The translations under genes were made by a program, and so were the position numbers. Shown here in pieces: positions 39,600-48,771 of a DNA stretch of 64,000 nt. Below the pieces are notes generated by a model that was not told where the DNA came from, made no database searches, and saw only the letters and a list, made by a program, of their open reading frames with translations. This stretch comes from Staphylococcus gallinarum (GTDB lineage: Bacteria; Bacillota; Bacilli; Staphylococcales; Staphylococcaceae). How positions within the stretch are numbered: the stretch's first letter is position 1; each line of letters begins with the position of its first letter. Location: contig NZ_JXCF01000007.1 in assembly GCF_000875895.1 (NCBI RefSeq), forward strand, positions 496,001 to 560,000. The letters run 5' to 3'.

Positions 39600-39697
39600 A
39601 GAACATTCGTTTGTATTAACAATTTATCAGAACATCTGTTCTTAGTCAATAGCAAAACGAACAAACGTTTGTAAAAATTGTTAGCCCATGCTATAAT
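39600..39697. promoter_or_regulatory. sosA-lexA divergent control region with three LexA boxes
   Basis: Boxes: AGAACATTCGTTTG (39600-39613), AGAACATCTGTTCT (39629-39642) and CGAACAAACGTTTG (39658-39671). lexA promoter on the plus strand: TTGTAA (39669-39674), 17 bases, extended -10 TGCTATAAT with TATAAT at 39692-39697, so box 3 overlaps the -35. Boxes 1 and 2 face sosA; box 1 covers the RNA start area. Confidence 0.9.
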
Positions 39698-39730
39698 GTA
39701 ACTAAATTAAAGCTAGGGAGTGCCTAAATT

Positions 39731-40354
39731 ATGAGAGAATTAACGAAACGACAAAATGAAATTTTTGAATATATCAAGCAAACTGTTCAATCAAAAGGCT
39801 ATCCTCCAAGTGTTAGAGAGATTGGTGAAGCTGTAGGCCTTGCTTCTAGTTCTACAGTGCATGGACACCTATCACGACTTGAAGAAAAGGGCTATATTAA
39901 GCGAGACCCAACGAAGCCAAGAGCAATTGAAATAGTAAGTGAATCTATTGGCGAACCTGTGAACATGGAAGAAACAATTCATGTTCCCGTTATAGGTAAA
40001 GTTACAGCAGGTATTCCAATAACTGCTGTAGAAAATGTCGAAGAATATTTTCCACTTCCAGAGCATTTTACTTCTACTCATAATAGTGATATCTTCATTT
40101 TAAATGTCGTTGGAGATAGTATGATTGAAGCAGGTATATTAGATGGAGACAAAGTAATTGTTCGTAGCCAAACTATTGCAGAAAACGGTGATATTATCGT
40201 TGCTATGACCGAAGAAAATGAAGCAACTGTCAAACGTTTCTATAAAGAAAAAGCGCGTTATCGTTTACAACCTGAGAACAGTTCTATGGATCCAATATAT
40301 TTAGAACAAGTTTCTGTGTTAGGTAAAGTGGTCGGTCTTTTCCGTGAAATGTAG
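39731..40354 (+). CDS. lexA: SOS repressor LexA
   Basis: 207 aa. Winged helix-turn-helix: [35 protein letters not shown] (split, residues about 25-60). Autocleavage site Ala-Gly in GKVTAGIPI (about residue 92), catalytic Ser in GDSMIEAG (about 130) and Lys in ATVKRFYKE (about 168). RecA filaments trigger self-cleavage, releasing lexA, sosA, sbcDC, parEC and the Y-family polymerase gene, which all carry boxes here. GGGAG lies about ten bases before the ATG. Ends at a strong terminator shared with the convergent unit. Confidence 0.97.
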   Translation: MRELTKRQNEIFEYIKQTVQSKGYPPSVREIGEAVGLASSSTVHGHLSRLEEKGYIKRDPTKPRAIEIVSESIGEPVNMEETIHVPVIGKVTAGIPITAVENVEEYFPLPEHFTSTHNSDIFILNVVGDSMIEAGILDGDKVIVRSQTIAENGDIIVAMTEENEATVKRFYKEKARYRLQPENSSMDPIYLEQVSVLGKVVGLFREM

Positions 40355-40394
40355 ATAGATATAACTTTTATTGGTTACAGTTATATATCAATAA

Positions 40395-40432
40395 AAATAA
40401 GAGGTTAAGCATAATGCTTAACCTCTTATTTT
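40395..40432. terminator. Bidirectional terminator between lexA and the CAP-protein unit
   Basis: AAAATAAGAGGTTAAGC / GCTTAACCTCTTATTTT stem of about seventeen base pairs with a five-base loop. The stop codon of the small frame 40426-40506 lies inside it. Confidence 0.92.
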
Positions 40433-40506
40433 TCGTCTTTTTTCTCTAAGACTTCTTTAATTTTTTCTAGTATATCATCTGTTTTATCTGTTTTTTTTGT
40501 TGTCAT
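40426..40506 (-). CDS. Possible 26-aa peptide downstream of the CAP-domain gene
   Basis: MTTKKTDKTDDILEKIKEVL then EKKDEK and stop. GAGGATGAG ends six bases before the ATG, giving a usable ribosome site. The peptide is a highly charged amphipathic helix with no cysteine or membrane segment. The stop is inside the terminator stem, as is common for last genes of an operon. Follows the CAP-domain gene by 55 bases. Its function and translation are not established; low-complexity Lys/Asp content could also arise by chance. Confidence 0.45.
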   Translation of the reverse strand: MTTKKTDKTDDILEKIKEVLEKKDEK

Positions 40507-40561
40507 AACTAACTCATCCTCTACAAGTTAAAGGATACCCTTTAAACAAGAAAATCAAACA

Positions 40562-41575
40562 TTACCCTGTATAATTTTCTGTCCAATATGGTTGTCTATT
40601 ATTATTAAATTCAACACCTACGCCAAGTGTATTGAAGTCTCGTTTCAGAATATTTTTCCGATGACCGAGTGAATTCATTAGTCCTTGATGCGCATTTATA
40701 CTGCTCGTTTGGCCATATGCTAAGTTTTCTCCTGCTGCACTAAAATCATGTCCATCTGCTTCTAATCGATCAAATGGTGAATTACCTTCCAAGTCAGTAT
40801 GATCAAAATAATTCTTATTAGCCATATCTTCACTATGCTTTCTCGCTGTATCAGAAATGCTTTCAGAATATTTTAGTGTCGGCAGTTCATGTTGTACTCT
40901 TTCAGCATTTACCAAATCAAAATTTTGTAGTTCAAAGCTGTGTGCTAATTCATCTGACGGCGCTCCATATTGTTGCTGCAATCGTGATTCCATTCTCTCA
41001 CTCACTTGCAATATGGCAGTTAAATTATTATCACTATGTTTATCATAAAAAGCTGTTGTATATATTTGATCATCATGGAAAGTATCATACTCGTCATCTT
41101 TAATTTCATAATTTGTATGACCTTTTCTAATTTCAGTTATCGGCGTTCCTAATCTATCACGAACAGTAGATTTTGGTGTTCCATATTTTATTTTGCTTTT
41201 TGATGAGATTACGTTTTGATTGCTATACAATCCGTTTACTTTATTATCAATATAACTTACCATTACAAACGATCTATAGTCATCAGAATAGTAAGTGTAC
41301 CATTTTGTACCATATTCATTAGTGGTTATACGTTTGGGTTTCCCTAACTTTTCAGTAACAGTAGACTTATCCATATTCATTTGAATATTATTTACTGCAA
41401 AAGCTTGTTTGCTAGGTACTTTTAATGGCTTATTTGATGTCGTTGTTCCTGAAGTCCAACTGGCTACTTTAGACTTAAATTGTTGTTCAAATCCAACGAC
41501 CGGCTTAAATTCTTTAACAGGTATCACTAATACAATTAATAATATAACAACGATATATCCTATTAATTTTCTAAT
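40562..41575 (-). CDS. Membrane-anchored CAP/SCP-domain protein, ATT start
   Basis: 337 aa when started at ATT 41575. The first 18 residues (RKLIGYIVVILLIVLVI) form a signal anchor. After a linker come two CAP-associated repeats (NNIQMNMDKSTVTEKLGKPKRI and IKYGTPKSTVRDRLGTPI), then the CAP domain: LVNAERVQHELPTLKYSESISDTARKHSEDMANKNYFDHTDLEGNSP (split), GENLAYG, GLMNSLGHRKNIL and TLGVGVEF. Bacterial CAP proteins are extracellular, of largely unknown function. Frame analysis shows a TAA two codons upstream of the ATT and no ATG/GTG/TTG until GTG 41527, which would delete the anchor; AGGTG lies six bases before the ATT. Confidence 0.82.
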   Translation of the reverse strand: MRKLIGYIVVILLIVLVIPVKEFKPVVGFEQQFKSKVASWTSGTTTSNKPLKVPSKQAFAVNNIQMNMDKSTVTEKLGKPKRITTNEYGTKWYTYYSDDYRSFVMVSYIDNKVNGLYSNQNVISSKSKIKYGTPKSTVRDRLGTPITEIRKGHTNYEIKDDEYDTFHDDQIYTTAFYDKHSDNNLTAILQVSERMESRLQQQYGAPSDELAHSFELQNFDLVNAERVQHELPTLKYSESISDTARKHSEDMANKNYFDHTDLEGNSPFDRLEADGHDFSAAGENLAYGQTSSINAHQGLMNSLGHRKNILKRDFNTLGVGVEFNNNRQPYWTENYTG

Positions 41576-41594
41576 TTTTTACACCTACTATAGT

Positions 41595-42572
41595 TTAGTC
41601 GCGATCTCCATTGAAAATTGAATTACGTACGATTACATAATCTACTTTTCTTAATGAATTAATATCTTTACCACCTGCATAAGAGATTGAACTTTGTAAG
41701 TCTTGTTGCATTTCTATAAGTGTATCGAGTAATGCACCTTTATGTTCAACAAACATTTTCTTACCTTCAACGTTTTTATGTTCACCTTTTTGGAATTCAG
41801 ATGCACTACCAAAATATTCTTTATACAACTTGCCATCTAACTCAACCGTTTCACCTGGTGATTCTTCATGTGCAGCAAATAATGAACCTATCATTACCAT
41901 TGAAGCACCAAATCTCATTGATTTTGCAATATCTCCATGAGTTCTAATACCACCATCTGCTATGATTGGTTTTCTAGCTGCTTTACTGCATTGATTTAAA
42001 GCTGCAAGTTGCCATCCGCCAGTACCAAATCCAGTTTTGATTTTAGTTATACATACTCTACCTGGACCAATACCAACTTTAGTAGCATCTGCTCCTGCAT
42101 TCTCTAATTCACGAACACCTTCTGGCGTACCAACGTTACCAGCAATTACAAATGACTGAGGAATATGTGCTTTAATATGTTTTATCATTTTAATCACTGA
42201 TTCTGAGTGACCGTGTGCAATATCGATTGTAATATATTCAGGAATAATTTCTTCGCTAGCTAATTGCTTTACAAAATCAAATTCGCCGGCTTTTACACCA
42301 ACAGAAATTGATGCAAATAGTTGCTGTTCATGCATTCTTTTAATAAATGGAATACGTGCAGCTTCATCAAAACGATGCATAATATAGAAATAATCATTTT
42401 TAGCAAACCATTCTGCTAATGATTCATTCATGACTGTTTGCATATTTGCAGGTACAACAGGTAATTTAAAACTTCTTGGACCAAATTCAATCGTTGTGTC
42501 ACATTCTGAACGACTTTCTACAATACATTTATTTGGTATAAGTTGGATATCTTCATAATCGAATATTTTCAT
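41595..42572 (-). CDS. guaC: GMP reductase
   Basis: 325 aa from [25 protein letters not shown] fold with the catalytic Cys in [13 protein letters not shown] (about residue 174), [35 protein letters not shown] and [20 protein letters not shown]-dependent conversion of GMP to IMP, recycling guanine to adenine nucleotides. Start at 42572 equals that of S. aureus GuaC; AGGGG is upstream. Sits 19 bases upstream of the ATT of the CAP gene, so the two may be co-transcribed. Confidence 0.95.
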   Translation of the reverse strand: MKIFDYEDIQLIPNKCIVESRSECDTTIEFGPRSFKLPVVPANMQTVMNESLAEWFAKNDYFYIMHRFDEAARIPFIKRMHEQQLFASISVGVKAGEFDFVKQLASEEIIPEYITIDIAHGHSESVIKMIKHIKAHIPQSFVIAGNVGTPEGVRELENAGADATKVGIGPGRVCITKIKTGFGTGGWQLAALNQCSKAARKPIIADGGIRTHGDIAKSMRFGASMVMIGSLFAAHEESPGETVELDGKLYKEYFGSASEFQKGEHKNVEGKKMFVEHKGALLDTLIEMQQDLQSSISYAGGKDINSLRKVDYVIVRNSIFNGDRD

Positions 42573-42770
42573 AATAAAACAAACCCCTAACATTTTTTAT
42601 ATAACACTTGTATATTGGTAAGATTTTTATAACTATTCCATTCTATTACAACGTAAAATCTATTACATTTTACTTAATTCCCGAACAATAACTATTTATT
42701 CATCTTTACCATTAGATAATATACAATGTTTTATACTAAATGTAAATGGACTATAGTCGGAGTTTGAAAA

Positions 42771-43040
42771 TTACCAACTTGATTTCTTCACACCAGGTAT
42801 TTGACCTTTATATGCATGCTCTCTAAATGCAATACGAGACATCTCAAATTTTCTATAAACGCCTCTTGGTCGACCTGTCACTTTACAACGTCTTGTTAAA
42901 CGCGTCGGTGAACTATCTCTGGGTAATTTACGCAATGCTTCATAGTCACCTTTCGCTTTCAACTCTTTTCTTAACTCAAAATATTTATTTACAAGTTCTT
43001 CTCGCTTTTGCTCTTTTACTATTTTAGATTTTTTTGCCAT
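42771..43040 (-). CDS. rpsN2: Alternative 30S ribosomal protein S14, zinc-independent
   Basis: 89 aa. C-terminal half [40 protein letters not shown] is S14, but the CxxC...CxxC zinc ribbon of the shorter form is missing (only one Cys), and an N-terminal extension replaces it. Such C-minus paralogues replace zinc-binding S14 under zinc starvation. A Zur box lies 21 bases upstream of the ATG, matching that role. Divergent from rpmG. Confidence 0.95.
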   Translation of the reverse strand: MAKKSKIVKEQKREELVNKYFELRKELKAKGDYEALRKLPRDSSPTRLTRRCKVTGRPRGVYRKFEMSRIAFREHAYKGQIPGVKKSSW

Positions 43041-43060
43041 TTTATCTCTACCTTTCTCTT

Positions 43061-43083
43061 TAAATCGTAATCATTACGTTTTA
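43061..43083 (-). promoter_or_regulatory. Zur box controlling rpsN2
   Basis: TAAATCGTAATCATTACGTTTTA fits the Zur consensus AAATCGTAATNATTACGATTT with mismatches only in the last arm. CGTAAT-C-ATTACG is a perfect inverted repeat. Positioned for repression when zinc is abundant. Confidence 0.87.
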
Positions 43084-43288
43084 TATCGTAACATATTCTT
43101 TTATTTACGCAAATCATTTATTTTATTTTTGTTGAAAAAATTATCTTTAAAGTTAGAGATATGACATCATATCGTATATCTTCTATAATTAATGTAGTCC
43201 TTTATAACAACATTAAATTTGAAATCGTCATAAATGTATGCTAGAATTTTAAAACGTAACAATTCCTATTAAGAAAGAGGTGTTTATT

Positions 43289-43438
43289 TTGCGCGTAAAT
43301 ATTACTTTAGCTTGTACAGAATGTGGAGATCGTAACTATATCACCACTAAAAACAAACGTACGAATCCAGAGCGTATTGAACTTAAAAAATACAGCCCAA
43401 GATTAAATAAATATACTGTACACCGCGAAACTAAATAA
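43289..43438 (+). CDS. rpmG: 50S ribosomal protein L33, hybrid zinc-site form
   Basis: 49 aa, start TTG at 43289, with GAGGTG seven bases upstream: [48 protein letters not shown] (quoted in two halves: first to NKRTNP, then ERIELKK onward). The first zinc pair CTEC is kept, but the second Cys pair is replaced by YSPRLN, so it cannot form a full ribbon. Like S. aureus rpmG2. Too short for most gene callers. Transcribed away from rpsN2. Confidence 0.93.
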   Translation: MRVNITLACTECGDRNYITTKNKRTNPERIELKKYSPRLNKYTVHRETK

Positions 43439-43479
43439 CATTCTGTTGTTAAAATTACTTTTTTAAATACGACAAATTA

Positions 43480-43520
43480 AAAAAGAAGTCACACATGTTA
43501 AACATGCGTGACTTCTTTTT
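43480..43520. terminator. Bidirectional terminator between rpmG and katA
   Basis: AAAAAGAAGTCAC / GTGACTTCTTTTT with inner CATG/CATG around a five-base loop. Confidence 0.92.
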
Positions 43521-43538
43521 AGTTTATATAGTAACAAA

Positions 43539-45026
43539 CTAGTCTGCCACTTCTAAATCAACATCATTAATATCAATACCTAACGCATTCGCTACACCTT
43601 TACCATACTCTGTATCAGCTTTGTAGCAATGACGGATGTGACGGTGTTGAACTTCTAATGTTGTACCCTGCATCTCATTGGCAGTATTTTCAAAAATGCG
43701 TTGTTGTTGCTCTTTTGATTGTAATCTAAACAATCTACCTGGTTGTTCGAAGTAATTATCATCATCTTCGCGATAATTATATTCATAAGCTTCACCTTCG
43801 ACTTCTAGGCCAGGTTTTTTAAATTCAGGTTGATCCTCAAAACTTCCATCACTATTAGGATAATAGTGTGTTCCTCCACCTTGGTTATTATCTAAGATAC
43901 GCATTTGACCATCTCGGCTGAATGGGCAAATATTTTCAACTCCAACACCTTTTGGTTGGTTTACTGGTATTTGCCAGTGATTGACGCCAAGTCTATAACG
44001 TTGAGCATCACCATAAGAGAATATACGACCTTGTAACATTTTATCTGGAGAAAAATCTATACCAGGAACAATATTTGTCGGTGCAAATGCTGCTTGTTCT
44101 ACATCTTGGAAGTAATTATCTGGGTTACGATTTAACTCAAACTCACCAACTTCTATAAGTGGATAATCACCTTTATACCATACTTTTGTTAAATCAAAAG
44201 GATTGTCTTTATGATTTTTCGCTTGTTCTTCAGTCATTACTTGAATATACATTTTCCATTTTGGGAAGTTTTTGTTTTCAATTGCTTCAAACAAGTCACG
44301 TTGAGATGATTCTCTATCATCAGCAATGATTTTCGCCGCTTCATCTGGTTGTAAGTTTTCAATACCTTGTTGCGTTCTATGGTGGAATTTAACCCACACA
44401 CGTTCTCCTTTATCATTATACATTGAATACGTATGTGAACCGAAACCATGCATATGTCTATAGCCGTTTGGAATACCACGGTCAGTCATTAAAATTGTTA
44501 CTTGATGTAACGCTTCAGGTAATGATGTCCAGAAATCCCAGTTATTTTGCGCACTACGCATATTTGTTCTTGGATCTCTTTTTACAGCATGATTTAAGCT
44601 CGCAAATAATTTAGGATCTCTAAAGAAGAATACCGGAGTATTGTTACCTACTAAGTCCCAGTTACCTTCATCTGTGTAAAATTTTAACGCAAATCCTCGA
44701 ATATCTCTTTCAGCATCCGCTGCGCCACGTTCCCCTGCAACAGTTGAAAAACGCGCGAACATCTCTGTTTGCTTGCCTACTTCTGAAAAAATACTAGCAG
44801 ATGTATATTGCGTAATATCATTTGTTACTGTAAAAGTACCAAACGCACCAGAACCTTTAGCATGCATTCGTCGTTCCGGAATTACTTCTCTGTCAAAATG
44901 AGCCATTTGTTCTAAAAAATACCAATCTTGCATCAACAATGGTCCTCGAGGTCCAGCAGTCATACTATTTTCTCTATCTGAAACCGGTGCACCAAAAAGA
45001 CTAGTTAAATTTCTTTTATTGCTCAT
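43539..45026 (-). CDS. katA: Catalase, clade 3 small-subunit
   Basis: 495 aa. Heme-site His in [16 protein letters not shown], Asn region [12 protein letters not shown] (about residue 127), heme-axial Tyr in [24 protein letters not shown] split over about 336-356. Disproportionates hydrogen peroxide. A PerR-type palindrome lies 26 bases upstream of the start, consistent with derepression by peroxide. Next to an amino-acid permease, as in S. aureus. Frame is intact. Confidence 0.97.
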   Translation of the reverse strand: MSNKRNLTSLFGAPVSDRENSMTAGPRGPLLMQDWYFLEQMAHFDREVIPERRMHAKGSGAFGTFTVTNDITQYTSASIFSEVGKQTEMFARFSTVAGERGAADAERDIRGFALKFYTDEGNWDLVGNNTPVFFFRDPKLFASLNHAVKRDPRTNMRSAQNNWDFWTSLPEALHQVTILMTDRGIPNGYRHMHGFGSHTYSMYNDKGERVWVKFHHRTQQGIENLQPDEAAKIIADDRESSQRDLFEAIENKNFPKWKMYIQVMTEEQAKNHKDNPFDLTKVWYKGDYPLIEVGEFELNRNPDNYFQDVEQAAFAPTNIVPGIDFSPDKMLQGRIFSYGDAQRYRLGVNHWQIPVNQPKGVGVENICPFSRDGQMRILDNNQGGGTHYYPNSDGSFEDQPEFKKPGLEVEGEAYEYNYREDDDNYFEQPGRLFRLQSKEQQQRIFENTANEMQGTTLEVQHRHIRHCYKADTEYGKGVANALGIDINDVDLEVAD

Positions 45027-45051
45027 AATGTTTCCCCCTCACAAATAGTAA

Positions 45052-45068
45052 ATAATAATTATTATTAT
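45052..45068 (-). promoter_or_regulatory. PerR box upstream of katA
   Basis: ATAATAAT-T-ATTATTAT, a perfect 8-1-8 inverted repeat agreeing with the PerR consensus TTANAATNATTNTAA in layout. AT-rich sequence makes chance matches easier, but the position is right. Confidence 0.72.
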
Positions 45069-45249
45069 CTAGCACTAATTTTAAAGTATACACATACGAA
45101 AAGCAATTATGTTACTTCTTATAATATGAAATATTTCTGAATATTTAAAATTTTATTGCTCCAACTCTCAAAAAATGCATTGATTGTAGTCATTAAAAGC
45201 ATTAAAATGTAAGGTATATAAATTTTTATAGATTATAGGAGATTTTAAT

Positions 45250-46695
45250 ATGGGACAAAACAATATGAAACGTGGTCTCAACTCTCGACATATTTCAATG
45301 ATTGCAATAGGTGGTGCGATTGGCACTGGACTCTTTGTCGCTACAGGTAATGTTGTATCACAAGCTGGTCCAGGCGGCGCGATTCTAGCTTATTTAATCA
45401 TTGGTATCATGCTATATTTCTTAATGTCTTCAATCGGAGAACTAGCTACATTTTATCCTGTATCAGGATCATTTAGTTCTTACGCTACACGATTTGTAGA
45501 CAGTTCCCTCGGCTTTACAATGGGATGGTTATATTGGGTGATGTGGGTATTAGTAACGAGTGTTGACATCATTATTGCATCAAGCGTATTAGATTATTGG
45601 GAAGTATTTCACTTTTTCAGCCCTGTTACTTGGAGTATTTTGTTTCTTTGTTTACTATTTGTACTGAATATTTTTACAGTAAAAGCATTTGGTGAAACAG
45701 AATTTTGGTTATCTTTAATTAAAGTACTTACAATTATCATCTTTATAGTAATAGGTGTACTAACAATATTTGGCATTTTAGGTGGTAAATATTATGGGTT
45801 TGAACATTATACAACAGGTGAAGCGCCATTTGTCGGTGGCATTTCAGGTTTCTTAGCCGTGTTACTCATCGCTGGTTTTTCAGTTGGTGGTACTGAGATG
45901 GTAGCTGTAACTGCAGGTGAATCATCGAATCCGCATAAGTCAATGCCAAAAGCTATTAGACAAGTATTCTGGAGAATATTGCTATTTTACGTTTTATCTA
46001 TTGCTGTTATTGCCGCAATTATTCCTTACAGTGATCCTCTACTATTAAACAAACATGAATCTGTGACTCAAAGTCCATTCACAATAGTATTTGATCGTGT
46101 AGGTATTGCTTTTGCTGCATCTGTGATCAATGCAGTTATCCTAACATCGTTACTGTCTGCTGCAAATTCTGGAATATATACAACAAGTCGTATGTTATTT
46201 TCAATGGCAGAAGATAAACAAGCACCGAAGTTTTTTGCAAAATTAAACAAAACGACGAAACTACCTATTATTTCTATTTGTACAACATTTGTAATCGTGT
46301 TAGTAGTAATTGTATTAGCGCAATTTAAATCAGATATTGTCTTCTCACTGCTCAATATTATCGGTTCATTAGTTATCGTAATATGGGCATCAAGTATTGT
46401 CGCTCAAATCAGATTACGTTCTGCAATAAAAAAACAAAACAAACGTGCAGAAGATGTATTACCATATAAAGCAGCGTTATATCCATTAGGACCAATCATT
46501 GTAATAATTGCATTGCTATTCCTATTTTTCGGAAATTCCTTTGGCGCTTTAATGGCAGGCGATTATGGCTCTGTTATACGAAACATTGCACCAATCATTA
46601 TTCTAGCAATTGTTTATTTATCACATAAAGTAATTAGAAAAACAAAAATAGTGAAACTAGAAGACGTTGAATTAAATACAACTAAAGAACATTAA
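45250..46695 (+). CDS. APC-superfamily amino-acid permease (LysP/GabP-like)
   Basis: 481 aa, twelve membrane segments. Start GLNSRHISMIAIGGAIGTGLFVATG (about residues 9-33) and YFLMSSIGELATFYPVSGSFSSYATRFVD are typical of the AAT family; GFSVGGTEMVAVTAGESSNPHKSMPKAI and SAANSGIYTTSRMLFSMAEDKQAPKFFAKLNK follow. Proton-coupled uptake of a cationic or neutral amino acid; lysine is a guess. AGGAG lies about seven bases before the ATG. Divergent from katA; ends with a strong terminator. Confidence 0.88.
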   Translation: MGQNNMKRGLNSRHISMIAIGGAIGTGLFVATGNVVSQAGPGGAILAYLIIGIMLYFLMSSIGELATFYPVSGSFSSYATRFVDSSLGFTMGWLYWVMWVLVTSVDIIIASSVLDYWEVFHFFSPVTWSILFLCLLFVLNIFTVKAFGETEFWLSLIKVLTIIIFIVIGVLTIFGILGGKYYGFEHYTTGEAPFVGGISGFLAVLLIAGFSVGGTEMVAVTAGESSNPHKSMPKAIRQVFWRILLFYVLSIAVIAAIIPYSDPLLLNKHESVTQSPFTIVFDRVGIAFAASVINAVILTSLLSAANSGIYTTSRMLFSMAEDKQAPKFFAKLNKTTKLPIISICTTFVIVLVVIVLAQFKSDIVFSLLNIIGSLVIVIWASSIVAQIRLRSAIKKQNKRAEDVLPYKAALYPLGPIIVIIALLFLFFGNSFGALMAGDYGSVIRNIAPIIILAIVYLSHKVIRKTKIVKLEDVELNTTKEH

Positions 46696-46731
46696 TTGTA
46701 TTTGTCAATTCAACAAATAACTGTAAAATGT

Positions 46732-46779
46732 AATAGCGATGAAGCCATCTATTAGTATAGGCAGCTTCATCGCTATTTT
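46732..46779. terminator. Bidirectional terminator between permease and Lrp-type genes
   Basis: AATAGCGATGAAGC / GCTTCATCGCTATT perfect 14-base-pair stem followed by TTTTT. Confidence 0.92.
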
Positions 46780-46854
46780 TAGTATTCTTAATATTTATTT
46801 ACTAATACAAAATTCAATGCAATTTTATTAAAGAAAAACCATAATATATTACTT

Positions 46855-47265
46855 TCAAACTATTTTAGAAAAAACAAAATGCGTTTTCGTATGACCGAAA
46901 TATTGTAGTTTATCTATAAAAGCTTCTACATCTTTCATTGTCTTAAAATGTGCCTTAAATAAAAAGCAACTTTCCCCTGATATTCTGTAACAGAATTCAA
47001 CATTTGATTGATCAGAAATATACTTCTTAAAATCACTATATAAATTATTCTTAATAATAATATCTATAAAAACATCGATTTCGAATCCAAGTAAAGTATA
47101 GTTAATGTCGATAGTATATTTATTAATGATACCTAAGTCTTTCAATTTAATAATTCGTTCTCGTACTGAAGGTGTTGATAAATTAACATCATTACTTATT
47201 TTATTCAACGAAGTTTTACTATCATTTTTCAAAATTTGTATTATTTTTACATTTGTTAAGTCCAT
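46855..47265 (-). CDS. Lrp/AsnC-family transcriptional regulator
   Basis: 136 aa. MDLTNVKIIQILKNDSKTSLNKISNDVNLSTPSVRERIIKLKDLGIINKY (residues 1-50, split) is the Lrp helix-turn-helix. The C-terminal RAM domain (about 65-133) contains YRISGESCFLFKAHFKTMKDVEAFIDKLQYFGHT, which would bind an amino acid. Diverges from an AhpD-like gene across a 111-base spacer, suggesting that it controls it. Lower GC than the neighbours and Ile/Lys/Asn-rich. Confidence 0.88.
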   Translation of the reverse strand: MDLTNVKIIQILKNDSKTSLNKISNDVNLSTPSVRERIIKLKDLGIINKYTIDINYTLLGFEIDVFIDIIIKNNLYSDFKKYISDQSNVEFCYRISGESCFLFKAHFKTMKDVEAFIDKLQYFGHTKTHFVFSKIV

Positions 47266-47376
47266 AGTGAAATCTCCTTAATTTTTATGGATATTATTAA
47301 TATATACAATAAATAAGTCATACAATCAATAAATATAATAATATAAAATAAGCCTATCAAATCAAGGGGGCTTAAA

Positions 47377-47784
47377 ATGACTATTATAAAAGAATCTAAT
47401 TTTGGTGATACACCTTTTCAAAAGCTACTAGGACATAATTTATCACTATTGAATCAATGGAATAACCTTAGTAATACTTTGTCAGGTAGTGAACAGCTAT
47501 CACAAAATTTAAAAGAAGAATTAAGAAAGATGTTAGCACAAAATCATGGTTGCAACTATTGCAAATCAAAAGGAAAACCCAATCTCCAGTTTTCTGATCA
47601 AAAATCACTTATATGCATTGGATTTACAGATGTTTATATAAAATCAGGAACCAATATACCAAAACAAGTAATCAAAGTATTACAAAGTACATTAACAGAC
47701 AAAGAAATTAGTGAACTAATTGCATTTATTACTTTTACAACTTGCCAACAACATTTTGGTGCTATCATGCAGTTAGAAGCATAA
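47377..47784 (+). CDS. AhpD-like (carboxymuconolactone-decarboxylase family) protein
   Basis: 135 aa. NHGCNYCKSKGKPN (about residues 56-69) carries the CxxC pair of the AhpD fold, in an all-helical protein with LKEELRKMLAQ before and ELIAFITFTTCQQHFG after. The usual His two turns after CxxC is not seen, so peroxidase-partner activity is doubtful. RBS AAGGGGG, seven bases before ATG. Divergent from the Lrp-type regulator. Confidence 0.75.
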   Translation: MTIIKESNFGDTPFQKLLGHNLSLLNQWNNLSNTLSGSEQLSQNLKEELRKMLAQNHGCNYCKSKGKPNLQFSDQKSLICIGFTDVYIKSGTNIPKQVIKVLQSTLTDKEISELIAFITFTTCQQHFGAIMQLEA

Positions 47785-47999
47785 TAGCTTTCACCACTCC
47801 CAAAACTATACTTGATTTTTATATCAGAGTAACTGTTGAAAAATCACTACTACATTTATATTTTTTAGTCGACTAACTATAAATTCAATGTTAAATCTTT
47901 AAATTATCAATGCTTACCACATAAGAGTTGAATATTTTCAGTGCTTAAAAAGTATAGTATAATATAATTAACAATATTGGTTATATTGAGGTGAAAACT

Positions 48000-48314
48000 A
48001 TGATTGGGCAAACAAATTTATTTGATGATATTTTAGAAACTGAAGAGCGTTTCGTTATTGTTGTGCAATCACTTGAAGAAAAGAATAATCAATTGCTTAA
48101 ACGAACTTTAAGAGAGTATGGTAGCTTAGAACATTCACAAATGGAAAGTCTTTTTGAACATCTTAAAGATGTCTTTTTAGAAGAATCGTTTGAGGATAAT
48201 CAATCTGCATTCTCTATCACAGTATATACAAATTTAGATTATGCTGCGGATAATGTGTATGCACATGTTAAAAGGCATAGAGGCAAACACGAGTGGACAC
48301 ATACAGCAAAATAA
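48000..48314 (+). CDS. Small conserved hypothetical protein
   Basis: 104 aa from MIGQTNLFDDILETEERFVIVVQSLEEKNNQLLKRTLRE. Acidic, mixed alpha/beta, no membrane segment. GAGGTG six bases before ATG 48000; GTG at 47991 overlaps that site. The C-terminal HVKRHRGKHEWTHTAK is basic and His-rich. No family recognised; the intact frame and good ribosome site support a real gene. Ends with a clear terminator. Confidence 0.75.
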   Translation: MIGQTNLFDDILETEERFVIVVQSLEEKNNQLLKRTLREYGSLEHSQMESLFEHLKDVFLEESFEDNQSAFSITVYTNLDYAADNVYAHVKRHRGKHEWTHTAK

Positions 48315-48335
48315 TTCTTTCACTTCAGAAATTAT

Positions 48336-48368
48336 CTATCAGAGTTAACTTACTCTGATAGTTTTTTA
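48336..48368 (+). terminator. Terminator after the 104-aa hypothetical
   Basis: CTATCAGAGT / ACTCTGATAG perfect stem, six-base loop, six T. Confidence 0.92.
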
Positions 48369-48593
48369 TATTTGCATTTGCTGCTATCTTAGTATCATCA
48401 ATAAATATTGAGTTATCAGCTGTGTTCAGAAATTAATAAAAAGTGACTTGATCAATCCATTTGTAGAGTAAACTGAGGCATGTTTTAATTTTTATAGATA
48501 AGCTGCTATATTAATTTAATTTAGTGGAATTTATTAAATTATAAGTAAGTGTCTTATTTTTTGTAGTAATAACATATATATGAACTTCGAATT

Positions 48594-48670
48594 GTTTGCG
48601 AGACGCCTAAGGGTGTAGGATGAGTGTCGAGACCAAGGCTCGACCCATCCCCCTAGGAAAGCGAGCAATA
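48594..48670 (+). repeat. Dispersed short element, type GAGACC...CTAGGAAAGCGAGC
   Basis: TTTGCGAGACGCC then GGATGAGTGTCGAGACC and CATCCCCCTAGGAAAGCGAGC. Internal GGATG...CATCC, and GGGTGTAGGATGAGTGTCGAG pairs with CTCGACCCATCCCCC in part. It resembles the reversed element at 58295-58371, and its GGAAAGCG-GC end resembles both 116-nt repeats at 15.3-15.6 kb. Noncoding. Confidence 0.7.
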
Positions 48671-48684
48671 TTGATATAAATTAC

Positions 48685-48719
48685 AAGCCCATCAAAGACC
48701 AAAAATCTTTGATGGGCTT
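48685..48719. terminator. Terminator/hairpin after the HAD phosphatase gene
   Basis: AAGCCCATCAAAGA / TCTTTGATGGGCTT perfect 14-base-pair stem, seven-base loop. The T-run is weak in both directions. Confidence 0.75.
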
Positions 48720-48771
48720 AGTGCTAGGTATTTATGTCATAGACACTTTTGTATTATATATATCAATCTAA

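Noticed and set aside
41595-42770. Purine riboswitch before guaC
   Set aside because: No paired loop-loop kissing motif or conserved three-way junction could be traced upstream of guaC.
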